Translations under genes and position numbers: made by a program
In this document: positions 8,268 to 17,855 of the stretch, in pieces
Layout of the letters: every line of letters starts with the position of its first letter
How positions within the stretch are numbered: the first letter of the stretch is position 1
Source of the DNA: Nostoc sp. B(2019)
GTDB taxonomy: Bacteria > Cyanobacteriota > Cyanobacteriia > Cyanobacteriales > Nostocaceae
Direction: 5' to 3'
Assembly (NCBI RefSeq): GCF_010091925.1
Contig: NZ_WVID01000011.1
Location: 62,001 to 126,000 of the forward strand
DNA: 64,000 nt
Notes under the pieces: model-generated
Database searches by the model: none
Told to the model about the DNA's origin: nothing
The model's input: only the letters and a program-made list of their open reading frames with translations

Positions 8268-9536
8268 TTAACAATGTCTTTGATAATATTGGGTTGCTTG
8301 CGACATATTCAGTTGCAAAAGCTTCTGCGCTCCTAACTCATATCGAAAACTAGGTTTATAAGGTAAGATATTCAAACTGCGAATAATCTCCGCTGCTACA
8401 GCCTTTGCTAGTAGGGGTGGTACAGAGTTACCAACTTGCCGGAATCCGTGCCATTTTGTCACATGAAATCTAAACCAGTCAGGGTATGAATGCAGCCTCG
8501 CCGCTTCCCTGACTGTGATACAACGAGGTGTAAATGGATGAATCGGTCTAGGAGAAGTGAAAGAACCTTTATACATATCTGTGCCTGCTCTCAGGGTGTT
8601 GCAGACACCAGCAGGATGCAGTTTATGGAAACGACTAATCGGCTCTCTTTCTCCCTGAGTTGTCTCAGCAAAGCGTTTAATAGTTTCTATCGAGTGTTTT
8701 GTGCGGAAACTTGAAGAGAGAATTCGGGAATCAAATTCACGTTCGTAGGAATAATCATCTGCTAAAGTGCTAATGCGGCGAAGTGTAAGAGCATAATTGC
8801 TAGGCTTGCCGTACTCTGCGATTACCCAATCTTTTTCTAGTAATTCTGAATATTTTTCTACTTCTGGTAAATCTCCAATTGCCTCCCATACTGTTGGGCC
8901 ATCTGGAAGAACAGATAAACTTTTGGATGTAGAATTATTTGGTAACGCTTGTTTGGTAATCGGCTGAGGATATTTCGGTAACTCGACATCTTCCCTTGCG
9001 CCAATGAGGAATAATCTCTCACGGGACTGTGGTACGCCGTAGTAGGCAGCATTTAGAACTTGATAATTTTCCTCAACTTGATAGCCACAAATTTTAAATT
9101 CTTCAATCAAGGTATTGAGGATTTGTTTATGTTCACCGACTGTGATCCCCCGAACATTTTCCATTACAAAAAATTTCGGTTTTAACTGCAAAACCAGCCG
9201 ATGAAAGTGAAATACAAGTGAGTTTCGCGGATCATCGAAAGCCCGTTTACCAATTAGTGAAAATCCTTGACATGGTGAGCCGCAAATTACGGCATCAATC
9301 TCACGATCGCCAATTTCAGATCTATATCTAATTTCTTCCCCTGTTGTGTCCACAACGCTTTTGCATAACACTGAGCAGAAGGGAAAGTTAAACTCATGTG
9401 TTGCACAATGGATGGGGTCTATTTCTACAGATGCCAACACATCAAATCCAGCCTGTTCAAAGCCGAGGGTCATACCGCCTGCACCTGCGAACAAGTCAAC
9501 TGCTATCGGTCGTTGTTTTCTCACTTCATGAGCCAT
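8268..9536 (-). CDS. Cytosine-C5 DNA methyltransferase (solitary)
   Basis: The 422-residue product has the ordered C5-methyltransferase motifs. Motif I is DLFAGAGGMTLGFEQAGF (residues 14-31). Motif IV is GSPCQGFSLIGKR with the catalytic cysteine at 89. Motif VI is MENVRG with the glutamate at 126. Motif VIII is QSRERLFLIG, and motif X is RQVGNSVPPLLAKAVA near the C-terminus. Between VIII and X lies a target-recognition region of ordinary length. No restriction endonuclease gene flanks it: aldo/keto reductase is on one side and lpxB on the other. It therefore looks like an orphan methylase acting in genome protection or regulation. The recognition sequence cannot be read from the protein. Confidence 0.92.
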   Translation of the reverse strand: MAHEVRKQRPIAVDLFAGAGGMTLGFEQAGFDVLASVEIDPIHCATHEFNFPFCSVLCKSVVDTTGEEIRYRSEIGDREIDAVICGSPCQGFSLIGKRAFDDPRNSLVFHFHRLVLQLKPKFFVMENVRGITVGEHKQILNTLIEEFKICGYQVEENYQVLNAAYYGVPQSRERLFLIGAREDVELPKYPQPITKQALPNNSTSKSLSVLPDGPTVWEAIGDLPEVEKYSELLEKDWVIAEYGKPSNYALTLRRISTLADDYSYEREFDSRILSSSFRTKHSIETIKRFAETTQGEREPISRFHKLHPAGVCNTLRAGTDMYKGSFTSPRPIHPFTPRCITVREAARLHSYPDWFRFHVTKWHGFRQVGNSVPPLLAKAVAAEIIRSLNILPYKPSFRYELGAQKLLQLNMSQATQYYQRHC

Positions 9537-9588
9537 GACACCTCAACATAATTTGCAATTGATAATGACGCTTCTACGTCGCTACGAA

Positions 9589-10755
9589 TTACGAATTATT
9601 TGGTAGAATTTGCAAGATTTCTTGAGCAGCGCGATCGCACACTCCAACTTCTCCCAAACACTGCCGCATTTGGGTGTAATCTGCCAAAGTTTGCTGTATT
9701 CGTTCAGGATTTAATAGTAATTCCATCACTGCTTGGGTAATATTCTCCGGTGTGGCTTGCTCTTGTAAAAACTCTGGTACAATCGGCTTCATTACCACTA
9801 AATTGGGTGGCGAGGCAAAAGGTATAGAACCTTTGAGGATTTTCCGAGCAATCCAAACAGTAATCGGATTCAAGCGATACACCACAACTTGCGGCACATT
9901 TAACAGGGCAAGTTCTAGGTTAACAGTGCCAGATTTAGTAATGGCGAAATCAGCAGCGGCAAATACTTCTTTTTGTTGATTTGATACAACTGTAGCCCGC
10001 AGACCGTAACGCTCAATTGCTTGCTCAATTGGCTGTCTATAAATTTCTAGAGACAGAGGAATCCAAAAATGAACTTCTGGTAATTTAGCCTGAACAGTTT
10101 GAGCAGCTTGGAAAATAACTGGTAAAAGATATTTTAGTTCTTGGCGGCGAGAAGCGGGGAGGAGGGCGATCGCAGTTTGTTCCGGTGTAATTTCCAATTT
10201 TGCCCGCGCCTCTTGGCGACTAGGGGCGTTTTGTATCCTGTCAACTAAAGGATGCCCTACCCAGCTCACTTTTGCGCCTTTTTCACGAAAGTAACGGGCT
10301 TCTTCTGGGAAAATTGCCAACAGCTTGTCTGTAAAGCTGACAATCCGGGCAGTATTACGTACATTAACTGCCCAAACCCACTCTTGAGGAGCTATGTAAT
10401 ACACTATGGGAACTTGTGGCAAATGCTGTTGCAGATAAGTACCAATACCGAGGTTTGGCCCCATGTAGTCAATCAGCACCACTAAGTCAGGTGGATTTTG
10501 CTTAAGGTAGGCGATCGCCTGTCGTTGTACCTTCAGAGTGGGCAAAATATAAGGCAGGCTTTCTAGAATACCCATTGAGCCAATACTACTGGTATTACCC
10601 AGCAAGGTTGCCCCTGCCTCCAGCATTTTTTCGCCGCCTAGTGCCACAATTTCTAATTCCAAACTAGCAGCAGCAGCTTGACGCTTCAGCGCTGCAATTA
10701 GCAGCGAACCTTGCAAATCGCCAGACACTTCGCCAGTGCTGATAAATATCCGCAT
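9589..10755 (-). CDS. lpxB: Lipid-A-disaccharide synthase
   Basis: LpxB joins 2,3-diacyl-GlcN-1-P with UDP-2,3-diacyl-GlcN to make the lipid A disaccharide at the inner face of the cytoplasmic membrane. The 388-residue length matches the family. GEVSGDLQGS at the N-terminus, YIAPQEWVWA in the middle and ITKSGTVNLELALLNVPQVVVYR toward the C-terminus are characteristic. It is the last gene of the lpxC-fabZ-lpxA-lpxB series, 92 bp after lpxA. That spacer holds an inverted AT-rich repeat (about 10785-10845). Confidence 0.96.
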   Translation of the reverse strand: MRIFISTGEVSGDLQGSLLIAALKRQAAAASLELEIVALGGEKMLEAGATLLGNTSSIGSMGILESLPYILPTLKVQRQAIAYLKQNPPDLVVLIDYMGPNLGIGTYLQQHLPQVPIVYYIAPQEWVWAVNVRNTARIVSFTDKLLAIFPEEARYFREKGAKVSWVGHPLVDRIQNAPSRQEARAKLEITPEQTAIALLPASRRQELKYLLPVIFQAAQTVQAKLPEVHFWIPLSLEIYRQPIEQAIERYGLRATVVSNQQKEVFAAADFAITKSGTVNLELALLNVPQVVVYRLNPITVWIARKILKGSIPFASPPNLVVMKPIVPEFLQEQATPENITQAVMELLLNPERIQQTLADYTQMRQCLGEVGVCDRAAQEILQILPNNS

Positions 10756-10847
10756 TTGATAATTAGTAAAAATTAGAAGTTCAGATTTAAAAATTCAGAA
10801 GTTAGGAATTAGGAATGAAATTTCACTTCTAACTCCTAACAGATAAC

Positions 10848-11666
10848 CTACGATTCATCGCTTACGCCCGGTTTACTCTTTCCGGGAACCAAACCACGTC
10901 TTCCTGGCATCTGAGAAAGTAGCAGGAAGCGACGTAAGTATTGTAGTTGTTCAGTTTCCCCTAGCAGTTCCAACTGTTCCAAAGCATCCTTAAAGGTAAA
11001 ATTAGAACGGTAGAGAATGCGGAAAGCTTTTTTCAAAATTTGTAATTCGCTTGAGTCCATACCAGAGCGTTTGAGTCCAACAAGATTGAGAGTTCTCACC
11101 CGCGCTGGATTTCCCTCCACTAGCATATATGGGGGTACATCCCGGTCAATACGTGTCATACCACCCACCATTGCGTGTCTGCCAATACGCACAAATTGAT
11201 GGACACCCAAAACCCCACTCAGCCTAGCGCGTGATTCTATGTGAACGTGTCCCGCCAAAGCTACAGAGTTGGCAATCACTACCTGGTCTTCAATAATGCA
11301 ATTATGGGCTACATGAACGTAAGCCATCAGCAAGTTACCGTCGCCAATCACTGTTGCTTCACCAGCACCGGTAGCGCGGTTGATAGTAACGTACTCACGA
11401 ATCAAGTTGTTATCGCCAATTTTTACCCAGGTTGGTTCTCCCACAAATTTGAGATCCTGGGGTTCCATACCGATAGCTGCACCAGTAAAAATCTGATTTC
11501 GCGCCCCAATTTCACAAGGCCCTTCTAGCACTACATGAGCGCCAATTATAGTTTCAGGGCCTACTTTTACATGTGCGCCAATCACAGCATAAGCACCGAC
11601 TTGCACTGTTGAGTGTAGTTCCGAGTTAGGATGAACTACAGCAGTTGGATGAATAAGCGTCTTCAA
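10848..11666 (-). CDS. lpxA: UDP-N-acetylglucosamine acyltransferase
   Basis: LpxA transfers the hydroxyacyl chain from acyl-ACP to UDP-GlcNAc, the first step of lipid A synthesis. The 272-residue product is built of hexapeptide repeats (IHPTAVVHPNSEL, VQVGAYAVIGAHVKVGPETIIGAHV) that make the left-handed beta helix. HVAHNCIIEDQVVIANSVALAGHV contains the catalytic histidine, and HQFVRIGRHAMVGGMTRIDRDVPPYMLVEGNPA is a family signature. The C-terminal helical domain is present. It lies between fabZ and lpxB in a conserved cyanobacterial outer-membrane block. Confidence 0.96.
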   Translation of the reverse strand: MKTLIHPTAVVHPNSELHSTVQVGAYAVIGAHVKVGPETIIGAHVVLEGPCEIGARNQIFTGAAIGMEPQDLKFVGEPTWVKIGDNNLIREYVTINRATGAGEATVIGDGNLLMAYVHVAHNCIIEDQVVIANSVALAGHVHIESRARLSGVLGVHQFVRIGRHAMVGGMTRIDRDVPPYMLVEGNPARVRTLNLVGLKRSGMDSSELQILKKAFRILYRSNFTFKDALEQLELLGETEQLQYLRRFLLLSQMPGRRGLVPGKSKPGVSDES

Positions 11667-11691
11667 GGGTGAATCTCCAGAACTGTCTTAG

Positions 11692-11803
11692 GTAGCCAGC
11701 GCCATTCTTTTAGGGAACGACTTCGCCAGTTTACAAAGTTTGGGAAACCCTTCTCTAGGAATGGCTCACCGTACTTTGGTTGCCATTGAGGCGACTGGCG
11801 TTG
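11692..11803. repeat. MITE-like repeat, GCCAGC...ACTGGC family
   Basis: This spacer between lpxA and fabZ (11667-12005) holds no gene. Most of it is a 112-bp element starting TAGCCAGCGCC and ending GAGGCGACTGGCGTTGC. Read on the minus strand, its end (GCAACGCCAGTCGCCTC) matches the left end of the element at 43884, and its other end matches that element's right end. It lies inside the lpx operon, so it is probably transcribed as a structured RNA spacer. A second small repeat with TCTCCGTCAGGAGA lies near 11866-11885. Confidence 0.6.
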
Positions 11804-12005
11804 CTGAGCTTTAAAGTATTGAGTAAACGAAAGTGTCGGGCAAAGCAAGTTAAGTGTGTTCGCGCAGCATCTCCGTCAGGAGAAGAGAGGGCGTCGAAAA
11901 TCAAGAAATTATAAGATGCTTTTGTGGCTTATTTTTTACTGCTATCCTCATTTAGGTTTCAGTAAGGGCACTTCACGGCTGTACTCACACCACAACAGCA
12001 AGTTT

Positions 12006-12533
12006 TTAGTTAATTAGAGAAAACATCAATTCGCCTTCAGTAGCGATCTGACCGTCAACCTCAGCAATAGCTCGCATCTTACTGAAACGACGTTGTTTTA
12101 CCCATAGCAGTTCCACTGTCATTACTAGCTGATCCCCTGGTACTACTTGGCGGCGGAAGCGGACTTTATCGATACCAGCAAAAACGAACAGTCCATCTTC
12201 AAACCCTGGCAGTTGCTTTAAGACAATGCCCCCAACCTGTGCCATTGCTTCTACAATTAGCACTCCTGGCATTAGTGGTCTTCCTGGGAAATGCCCTTGA
12301 AAATGGGGTTCGTTGACGGTGACGTTTTTAACGCCCACAGCTCGTTTACTTGGCACGTAGTCAATAATCCGATCTACAAGTAAAAATGGGTAGCGGTGGG
12401 GTAGTAGTTTCTGAATTTCTTCAGAGACGAGAGTCGTTTTAATCTCAGGTGTAATTTTAGTCTCATTAGCTTCTTGTTCGGTAGATGCCGGTGTTGTCGT
12501 ATCGGTGCTGTTCACTTCGGTAAGAACTGACAT
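12006..12533 (-). CDS. fabZ: 3-hydroxyacyl-ACP dehydratase
   Basis: FabZ removes water from 3-hydroxyacyl-ACP in type II fatty acid elongation. The core is typical: [14 protein letters not shown] and [26 protein letters not shown] with the catalytic histidine (81) and glutamate (95). The product has 175 residues, about 30 more than E. coli FabZ, because of an N-terminal Thr/Glu-rich extension before [18 protein letters not shown]. It may instead start further in, but no better-placed start is obvious. Its position between lpxC and lpxA ties hydroxyacyl-ACP use for lipid A to that for fatty acids. Confidence 0.95.
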   Translation of the reverse strand: MSVLTEVNSTDTTTPASTEQEANETKITPEIKTTLVSEEIQKLLPHRYPFLLVDRIIDYVPSKRAVGVKNVTVNEPHFQGHFPGRPLMPGVLIVEAMAQVGGIVLKQLPGFEDGLFVFAGIDKVRFRRQVVPGDQLVMTVELLWVKQRRFSKMRAIAEVDGQIATEGELMFSLIN

Positions 12534-12611
12534 TGGCAGTATGGTTAATTTTTAATCGGGGAACTAAGTAGGCGAAAGTTAAAACCCCTTAAGGTTTTTA
12601 TTGCCCAGAAT

Positions 12612-13463
12612 TTAGCTTTGAGAAGCTAAAATTCTTTGCGCCAGCTGAATGTGTAAATTATGGCTGGCTTTATACGCTAAGAAATGAGCACGGGGAAAAG
12701 TTCCTAGTAAACTCAAATCTCCTACTAGATCCAAGATTTTATGACGTACTGGCTCATTTGCAAATCTTAATGGTGGATTTAACCAACCTTCAGCTCCACA
12801 AACAAGTGCATTATCCAAACTGCCACCTTTGATTAAGCCAGACTGCTGTAAATGCTCAATTTGATACAGCAATCCAAAGGTGCGGGCCGGAGCAATTTCC
12901 ACAGCAAAGCTGGCAGAAGGGTTTCCGATATCAGCAGTTGGCGACCAGCTGTGCCATTGATTACCAATAGCGGGCAGGTCGAAGTCAATACCGTAACTAA
13001 AGCGGGTTTCCAGTGCAGGTAGAGCACAAGCAAAAGCATCGTCTTGATAGACCCATATTGGCTCTTGAACAACCAAAGGAATTTGATTGTTAGTGGTTGG
13101 TTGTGATATTAAGCCAACTTGGGCGATGTTGGCTGTCCACACTTGAGCCGAACCATCTAAAAGCGGTACTTCCGGGCCATCAATTTCAATGCAGGCGTTA
13201 TCCACGCCCATACTCGCAAGTGCTGCTAGCAAATGCTCTACTGTACTAACGACTACCTCACCTTTACCCAACTGAGTTGAGAGAACAGTTTGACTAACCG
13301 CCGCAACTTGGGCTGGAATAATCGGTAAATCCGGTAAATCCACGCGCACAAAGTAGCGCCCACTTCCTGCCTCAGTTGGTAGTATCCGCACATGGGTACT
13401 GACACCACTATGCAGCCCCACTCCTGTTTGGGTGATTTCCGCAGCTAAAGTGTGCTTTTGCAT
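12612..13463 (-). CDS. lpxC: UDP-3-O-acyl-N-acetylglucosamine deacetylase
   Basis: LpxC is the zinc hydrolase that commits UDP-3-acyl-GlcNAc to lipid A synthesis. The 283-residue product has [35 protein letters not shown], with the zinc histidine in the VEHLLAAL helix, and [17 protein letters not shown] with the second zinc histidine and the aspartate. It is the first lpx gene after omp85 and is followed by fabZ after 78 bp. Cyanobacterial LpxC is a little shorter than the enterobacterial enzyme, as here. Confidence 0.96.
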   Translation of the reverse strand: MQKHTLAAEITQTGVGLHSGVSTHVRILPTEAGSGRYFVRVDLPDLPIIPAQVAAVSQTVLSTQLGKGEVVVSTVEHLLAALASMGVDNACIEIDGPEVPLLDGSAQVWTANIAQVGLISQPTTNNQIPLVVQEPIWVYQDDAFACALPALETRFSYGIDFDLPAIGNQWHSWSPTADIGNPSASFAVEIAPARTFGLLYQIEHLQQSGLIKGGSLDNALVCGAEGWLNPPLRFANEPVRHKILDLVGDLSLLGTFPRAHFLAYKASHNLHIQLAQRILASQS

Positions 13464-13611
13464 AGACGAAAATTTAATATATTTCGTTTGCTAGTGTTCA
13501 TAGTCAGTTTTAGCCAAACCCTGATATGTGACTAAAAATGTCACTAATACCTGTATCGAAATAGTATTGAGGCAAATGTAAAAATTAGCAAGCTAATACA
13601 AAACAGATTGG

Positions 13612-13712
13612 TCAAGGGTCAAGGGTCAAGGGTCAATATTTTGACTTTGGACTCTTGACTTTGGAACGCCAGTTCACTCAATGGGGAGAATCCTCACACG
13701 TGACTGGCTCCT
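13612..13712. repeat. Short tandem repeats plus short MITE-like element
   Basis: The lpxC-omp85 spacer contains a tract of GGTCAAGGGTCAAGGGTCAA and TGACTTTGGACTCTTGACTT (13612-13662), the heptamer-type tandem repeats of Nostoc spacers. It is followed by a 49-bp element at 13664-13712 starting GAACGCCAGTTCACTCAATG and ending CACGTGACTGGCTCCTC. The same ends occur inverted at 59853-59944, there with an extra hairpin in the middle. There is no coding potential. Confidence 0.65.
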
Positions 13713-13722
13713 CTTGACTAAC

Positions 13723-16299
13723 TTAAAACCTTTCGCCAATACCAAAGTTGATGCGACTATCACCGTCATCGTTGATACCGTAGTCAATGCGAATTGGCCC
13801 TAGTGGGGACTGCACGCGCACGCCAAGACCATAGCCGTAACCGCTGCCGTTTTTGTTTAACACCTCAGCTGTTCTGGTACTAGTTCCCAGATCAGTGCCA
13901 AGATCGAAAAATAATGCGCCGCTGACTACTGAGAAAACTGGGAAGCGATACTCAACAGATGCCTGCACATAGCTGCGTCCACTGCCTAATGCTCCTTCCT
14001 CATAACCACGGACGGAGTTGCTACCACCAAGGGTAAAGGCTTCGTAGGGTGGTAAGTCACCAAGGATAGTTCCTGCTTGCAAGTTAAACGCCAGGGTTTG
14101 TGGCCCTTTGGTGAAGTTAGTAAAGCTGACGGGTAAATATTGGCTGTAGCTACCTCTTAATCTGGTGAGAAAAATGCTACCTAGTCCTATTGGTACTGAC
14201 TGATCGACCCCAAAACGCAGATAAGAACCGCTGGTGGGTTGTAAGGGGTTATTACGGCGATCGCGCTGTGCCCCTAATTGAACTAACACTAAATCGTCTT
14301 CACCTTCCCCAGAGAAGCTAAGAGGAACTGTTGTACCAGGGCGGAGGGTTCCATCATCATTGAATATTGCTCCTTGTCTTCTCAGGTCGCCATCACGATC
14401 GCGAGTGGAAACTCGTTGATACTGTAAACCTGCTGAAGCCGTCCATTCTGAAGGTCTGTAGGGATTGGCGCTCAAAGGACGGGTAAAGGTGATACCGCCA
14501 CCTAGACGGAGAACACGGGGGCGATCGCCTTCATCTGTTTGCCCTTCTTGAAAAGTCCTAATGTCGTCATCTTTGCCATCAAAAATCAACGAAATGGAAC
14601 TGCGGCGAAAAATATTGGCAGTATAAGAAGTTCGGTAAGGATCTCCCGCAATCCAGGGGTCTGTAAATCGCAGGTCAAACAGCAGTTCTCGCTGTCCCAC
14701 TTGCACCTCTGCTCCCAATTTTTGGTTCCTGCCGTTCAGGTTTTGCTGCTGATAGCTAACAGTACCAAACAGCCCACTGGCAGAACTAAACCCAGCCCCA
14801 GCGGCAATAGAACCACTGCTACGCTCAGCCACATTCACTACTACATCGACTTTGCTGGGGTCAGTACCAGGGTCAAGAGAGACATTCACATCTTCAAACA
14901 GTCCCAGTCCGTATATCCGCTGTAAGTCTCTTTGCACTGTGTTGCGGTTGAATACTTGTCCGGGCTTCAACTCCACTTCTCGCGTAATAATATACTCTTG
15001 TGTCCGGCCCCGAATCGGTTGTCCCTTCTCGTCTGTCTCCTGGCCTTCTTTATTACGGAACCGGACTCTAATGTTCTCAACTACCCCTTCTGCTACTTGT
15101 AGTGTCACAACTCCGTTTTCAGCGACTTGCGGCGCTCCAATTACGTTGGCTAGCACGTAACCTTGGTCTTGATATCGCTTGGTTAACTGCTTGATGCCTT
15201 CCTGCAAGTCACGCAAGTTGAGAATTCTGCCGTACTGTTCGCGAAAGATTTCATCCACTGTGTTAGCGGGGATTACAGATGCTACCCCAGTGCCAGGATT
15301 GGCTTGCACTTGCACTTTAGACAAAACGGGGTTTGGCTGTACGATAAAGCTCACGCGCACTCCTAAAGGGGTATCTTCTGGAGTCGCCTGGACGTTGGAG
15401 AAGAAGCCAGTACCAAAGATGGCGTTAATATCTTCTTGCAGTTGGGAACGGGTTGTGGTTCGTCCTGGTTGGGTGCGAATGACTCTGTAAACTTGACTTT
15501 CTAATTCCGGTGATAATTGCCCTGTCTGAGATCTGATTGCTACCTCCGACACCAGCACACGGGGTTCAGTGGCTTCAGGAGCAGCAGATGGCTGTTGAGT
15601 ATTTCCTGGTGTTGTAGGGAATGCAGGCGGATTGACGTTCTCCTGACTAGGAGTGGTTTCAGGTGTTGAGAAAGGTGTTTGTTGTTGAGTTCCTGGGGCT
15701 GGGGCTGGAATTCCTGGAGTGGGAGACGGCTGTTGAGTATTTCCTGGTGTTGTGGGGACTACAGGTGTTGCTGCTGGCGGGTCAAGATTTTCTTGACCAG
15801 GAGTGATGCCAGGCGTTAAGAAAGGCGTTTGCTGTTGAGTCTCTGGGGATACAGGTGTAGGCGCAGGCGGGTTGCCATTGTCCAGATTTGGAGTGCTACT
15901 AGGGGTTGAGGAAGGTGTTTGTTGTTGAGTTCCTGGAGGTGGAATTTCTGGAGTAGGATTCGGGTTTATTTGAGGAGTTTGTGCAGTTGTTGGCGTCGTG
16001 GCGGCTGGCACTATTATCTTTGATGTCGCCAGTGATGCTGAGTTGACTGTTAATGCTTTAACAGATGGAGACTGGAGAGAATCTATCCTTGAAACCTCTT
16101 TTGGTTTGAGGCGAGATTTTAGCTTTTCAATAGAATGAACCCGACGATCGCTGTCCTTTTCTAGTTGCTGATTTGTTTCTGGGGTAGAAACCTCTGTTGT
16201 CTGTTTTAAACTGTCAGCGGTTTGTGCATTTGCACTTAATGAGCCGCCCAAAGGGGCTGCAATTGCCACCGCTGCCACCAATACGGGGGATAAACGCAT
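13723..16299 (-). CDS. Omp85/BamA outer-membrane assembly protein
   Basis: This is the cyanobacterial Omp85 (BamA/Toc75-related) protein that inserts beta-barrels into the outer membrane. I chose the ATG at 16299 (858 residues) because AAGAGGA lies about 8-14 bases upstream and a signal peptide (MRLSPVLVAAVAIAAPLGGSLSANAQT) follows. A GTG at 16326 is less likely. Residues about 110-245 are a Pro/Thr/Gln-rich linker with three diverged copies of a TQQQTPxxTP unit. Three POTRA domains follow from RVLVSEVAIR. The C-terminal barrel ends RINFGIGERF with the terminal phenylalanine typical of outer-membrane proteins. It precedes lpxC, as in other cyanobacteria. Confidence 0.95.
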   Translation of the reverse strand: MRLSPVLVAAVAIAAPLGGSLSANAQTADSLKQTTEVSTPETNQQLEKDSDRRVHSIEKLKSRLKPKEVSRIDSLQSPSVKALTVNSASLATSKIIVPAATTPTTAQTPQINPNPTPEIPPPGTQQQTPSSTPSSTPNLDNGNPPAPTPVSPETQQQTPFLTPGITPGQENLDPPAATPVVPTTPGNTQQPSPTPGIPAPAPGTQQQTPFSTPETTPSQENVNPPAFPTTPGNTQQPSAAPEATEPRVLVSEVAIRSQTGQLSPELESQVYRVIRTQPGRTTTRSQLQEDINAIFGTGFFSNVQATPEDTPLGVRVSFIVQPNPVLSKVQVQANPGTGVASVIPANTVDEIFREQYGRILNLRDLQEGIKQLTKRYQDQGYVLANVIGAPQVAENGVVTLQVAEGVVENIRVRFRNKEGQETDEKGQPIRGRTQEYIITREVELKPGQVFNRNTVQRDLQRIYGLGLFEDVNVSLDPGTDPSKVDVVVNVAERSSGSIAAGAGFSSASGLFGTVSYQQQNLNGRNQKLGAEVQVGQRELLFDLRFTDPWIAGDPYRTSYTANIFRRSSISLIFDGKDDDIRTFQEGQTDEGDRPRVLRLGGGITFTRPLSANPYRPSEWTASAGLQYQRVSTRDRDGDLRRQGAIFNDDGTLRPGTTVPLSFSGEGEDDLVLVQLGAQRDRRNNPLQPTSGSYLRFGVDQSVPIGLGSIFLTRLRGSYSQYLPVSFTNFTKGPQTLAFNLQAGTILGDLPPYEAFTLGGSNSVRGYEEGALGSGRSYVQASVEYRFPVFSVVSGALFFDLGTDLGTSTRTAEVLNKNGSGYGYGLGVRVQSPLGPIRIDYGINDDGDSRINFGIGERF

Positions 16300-16338
16300 T
16301 TTATTTACATTCCTCTTCACGACCACACACCATTACGG

Positions 16339-16490
16339 ACTAGTCATTAGTCATTAGTCACTTGTCATCTCTTACAAAGTTGAGGCAGTCCGTTGGCGGG
16401 GTTCCCCCGCTTAAAGGAACTGCCGTCTGTACGCCGGAAGCCGGCGCACCCTGCGTGATATTGCTACAGACTTTGCGCTTTGTCATTTGC
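16339..16490. repeat. Repeat-filled spacer between purC and omp85
   Basis: This 246-bp spacer (16300-16545) contains AGTCATTAGTCATTAGTCA short tandem repeats at about 16342-16365. Two hairpins follow: GGCGGGGTTCCCCCGC near 16395-16410 and GCCGGAAGCCGGC near 16433-16445. The second hairpin belongs to the interspersed GCGTACGCCGGAAGCCGG-like repeats of Nostoc genomes. No open reading frame or terminator with a T-tract is evident. Confidence 0.5.
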
Positions 16491-16545
16491 CATTAGTTAC
16501 AAAGGACAATGGGCAATCCACACGAGTTTAGTTTATTTTTGCCCA

Positions 16546-17283
16546 CTAATTATTACTTTCTACTGCTTTTAGGACTCGTTGTAAGACCTCCTGGTAGGCA
16601 TTCTCTACATTCCCTAAGTCTCGGCGGAAACGGTCTTTGTCCATTACTCGGCGGTTAGAGTCACCTTCTGCTGTATCCCACAAACGGCAGGTGTCGGGGC
16701 TAATTTCATCTGCCAAGAGCAACTGCTGTTGTGAGTCCAAACCAAACTCTAGTTTGAAGTCTACTAGGGTAATGCCGCACCGCTGCCAAAAGTCTCTGAG
16801 AAACTCGTTGATTTGTAGTGCTAGATGTATAATCGCGTCCACTTGTTCCGGGGTGGCTAGTTCCATTAGGTACAGGCGATCGCGTGTCAGCAAAGGATCT
16901 CCCAATTGATCGTTTTTATAATAAAACTCTACCAAAGGCTGTTTTAGAAAAGTGCCTAGCGGCAACCCTGTTTGCTGGCATAGGCTTCCAGCAGCAATAT
17001 TTCTGACAACCACTTCTAATGGCAAAATCTTAACTGCTCTGACTCGCATCTGATTTGGAGCAGGGCTGTCAATAAAGTGAGTTTTAATGCCATACGTCTC
17101 CAACTGCTGGAATAGCTGGCTGGAAATACTACAGTTAATTTTTCCCTTTCCTTGGATGCTGCCACGCTTTTGGGCATTAAACGCAGTGGCATCGTCTTTA
17201 AAATCAGCCAACAAGACTTCTGGATCGTCCGTTGTGTAGAGAATTTTTGCTTTGCCTTCGTATAGCTTGGAATTAACAGACAT
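16546..17283 (-). CDS. purC: Phosphoribosylaminoimidazole-succinocarboxamide synthase
   Basis: PurC (SAICAR synthetase) joins CAIR and aspartate with ATP in purine synthesis. The 245-residue product opens with KLYEGKAKILYTTDDPEVLLADFKDDATAFN, containing the YEGKAK nucleotide-binding stretch. LPLEVVVRNIAAGSLCQQTGL and GITLVDFKLEFG follow, then LLADEISPDTCRLWD. All are diagnostic of the family. It is upstream of omp85 on the same strand. Confidence 0.97.
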   Translation of the reverse strand: MSVNSKLYEGKAKILYTTDDPEVLLADFKDDATAFNAQKRGSIQGKGKINCSISSQLFQQLETYGIKTHFIDSPAPNQMRVRAVKILPLEVVVRNIAAGSLCQQTGLPLGTFLKQPLVEFYYKNDQLGDPLLTRDRLYLMELATPEQVDAIIHLALQINEFLRDFWQRCGITLVDFKLEFGLDSQQQLLLADEISPDTCRLWDTAEGDSNRRVMDKDRFRRDLGNVENAYQEVLQRVLKAVESNN

Positions 17284-17855
17284 GGTGGCAGATAAAATTT
17301 TAGGCGATTAGCAGCTTTTGTCCTTTCAGGCTTCACCATTTTATCTTTAGTTATTAGCCATTAACCATTTAGTCAATTAACACTGTTTGGTATCCAGGGA
17401 CACAAAACTCCCAGATGACATCTAACTTTCAACAGACGACAATTATCTTTGGTACGTGATATGTTCTGTATGCGTCTTTCTATATACTTAGTTGTAATTA
17501 TTTTTGCAGAAATAAAATTATAATAGATATACAAGTATTTATTAATACTTAGTAAGTAGTAGTTTCAAGTGAAGTTAATTACAATCCGAGTTCTCATAAT
17601 TAATAATGAAATAGATTGGCAATTTACAAAAGGATAAACTATCCTATGTTGTCAGTGTTGGAAATATTTTCTTTGTAAACTCGGATGAAAGTATTTTAGC
17701 TTTGATCCTCTAGCATCCAAGCCAAAATTGACCGACTCCCGCACAACCTTTCTGAAAGAGGGATTTGATGATTTAATTTCTCCTAGTCTGACAAACAGAA
17801 GAAGAGATAGCTAGGGATTATGCTTTAAATATTAAAACAGGAGGGAGTTGAATAA
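17284..17855. other. Long spacer upstream of a small conserved gene
   Basis: This 572-bp AT-rich spacer separates divergently read purC and the small gene at 17856. I see no convincing gene or RNA. A perfect TATAAT lies at 17519-17524, but no matching -35 sits at normal spacing (TTGTAA at 17492 leaves 21 bp), so a promoter is possible but unproven. The plus-strand gene is preceded by AGGAGGGAG at about 17840-17848, a strong ribosome-binding site. Confidence 0.4.

Noticed and set aside
11663-11848. 61-codon frame between lpxA and fabZ on the minus strand
   Set aside because: It lies within the MITE-like repeat 11692-11803, overlaps the lpxA start and has no family resemblance.
17492-17524. 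Promoter with TTGTAA and TATAAT upstream of the small gene at 17856
   Set aside because: The boxes are 21 bp apart, too far for a normal promoter, and lie over 330 bp from the ATG.
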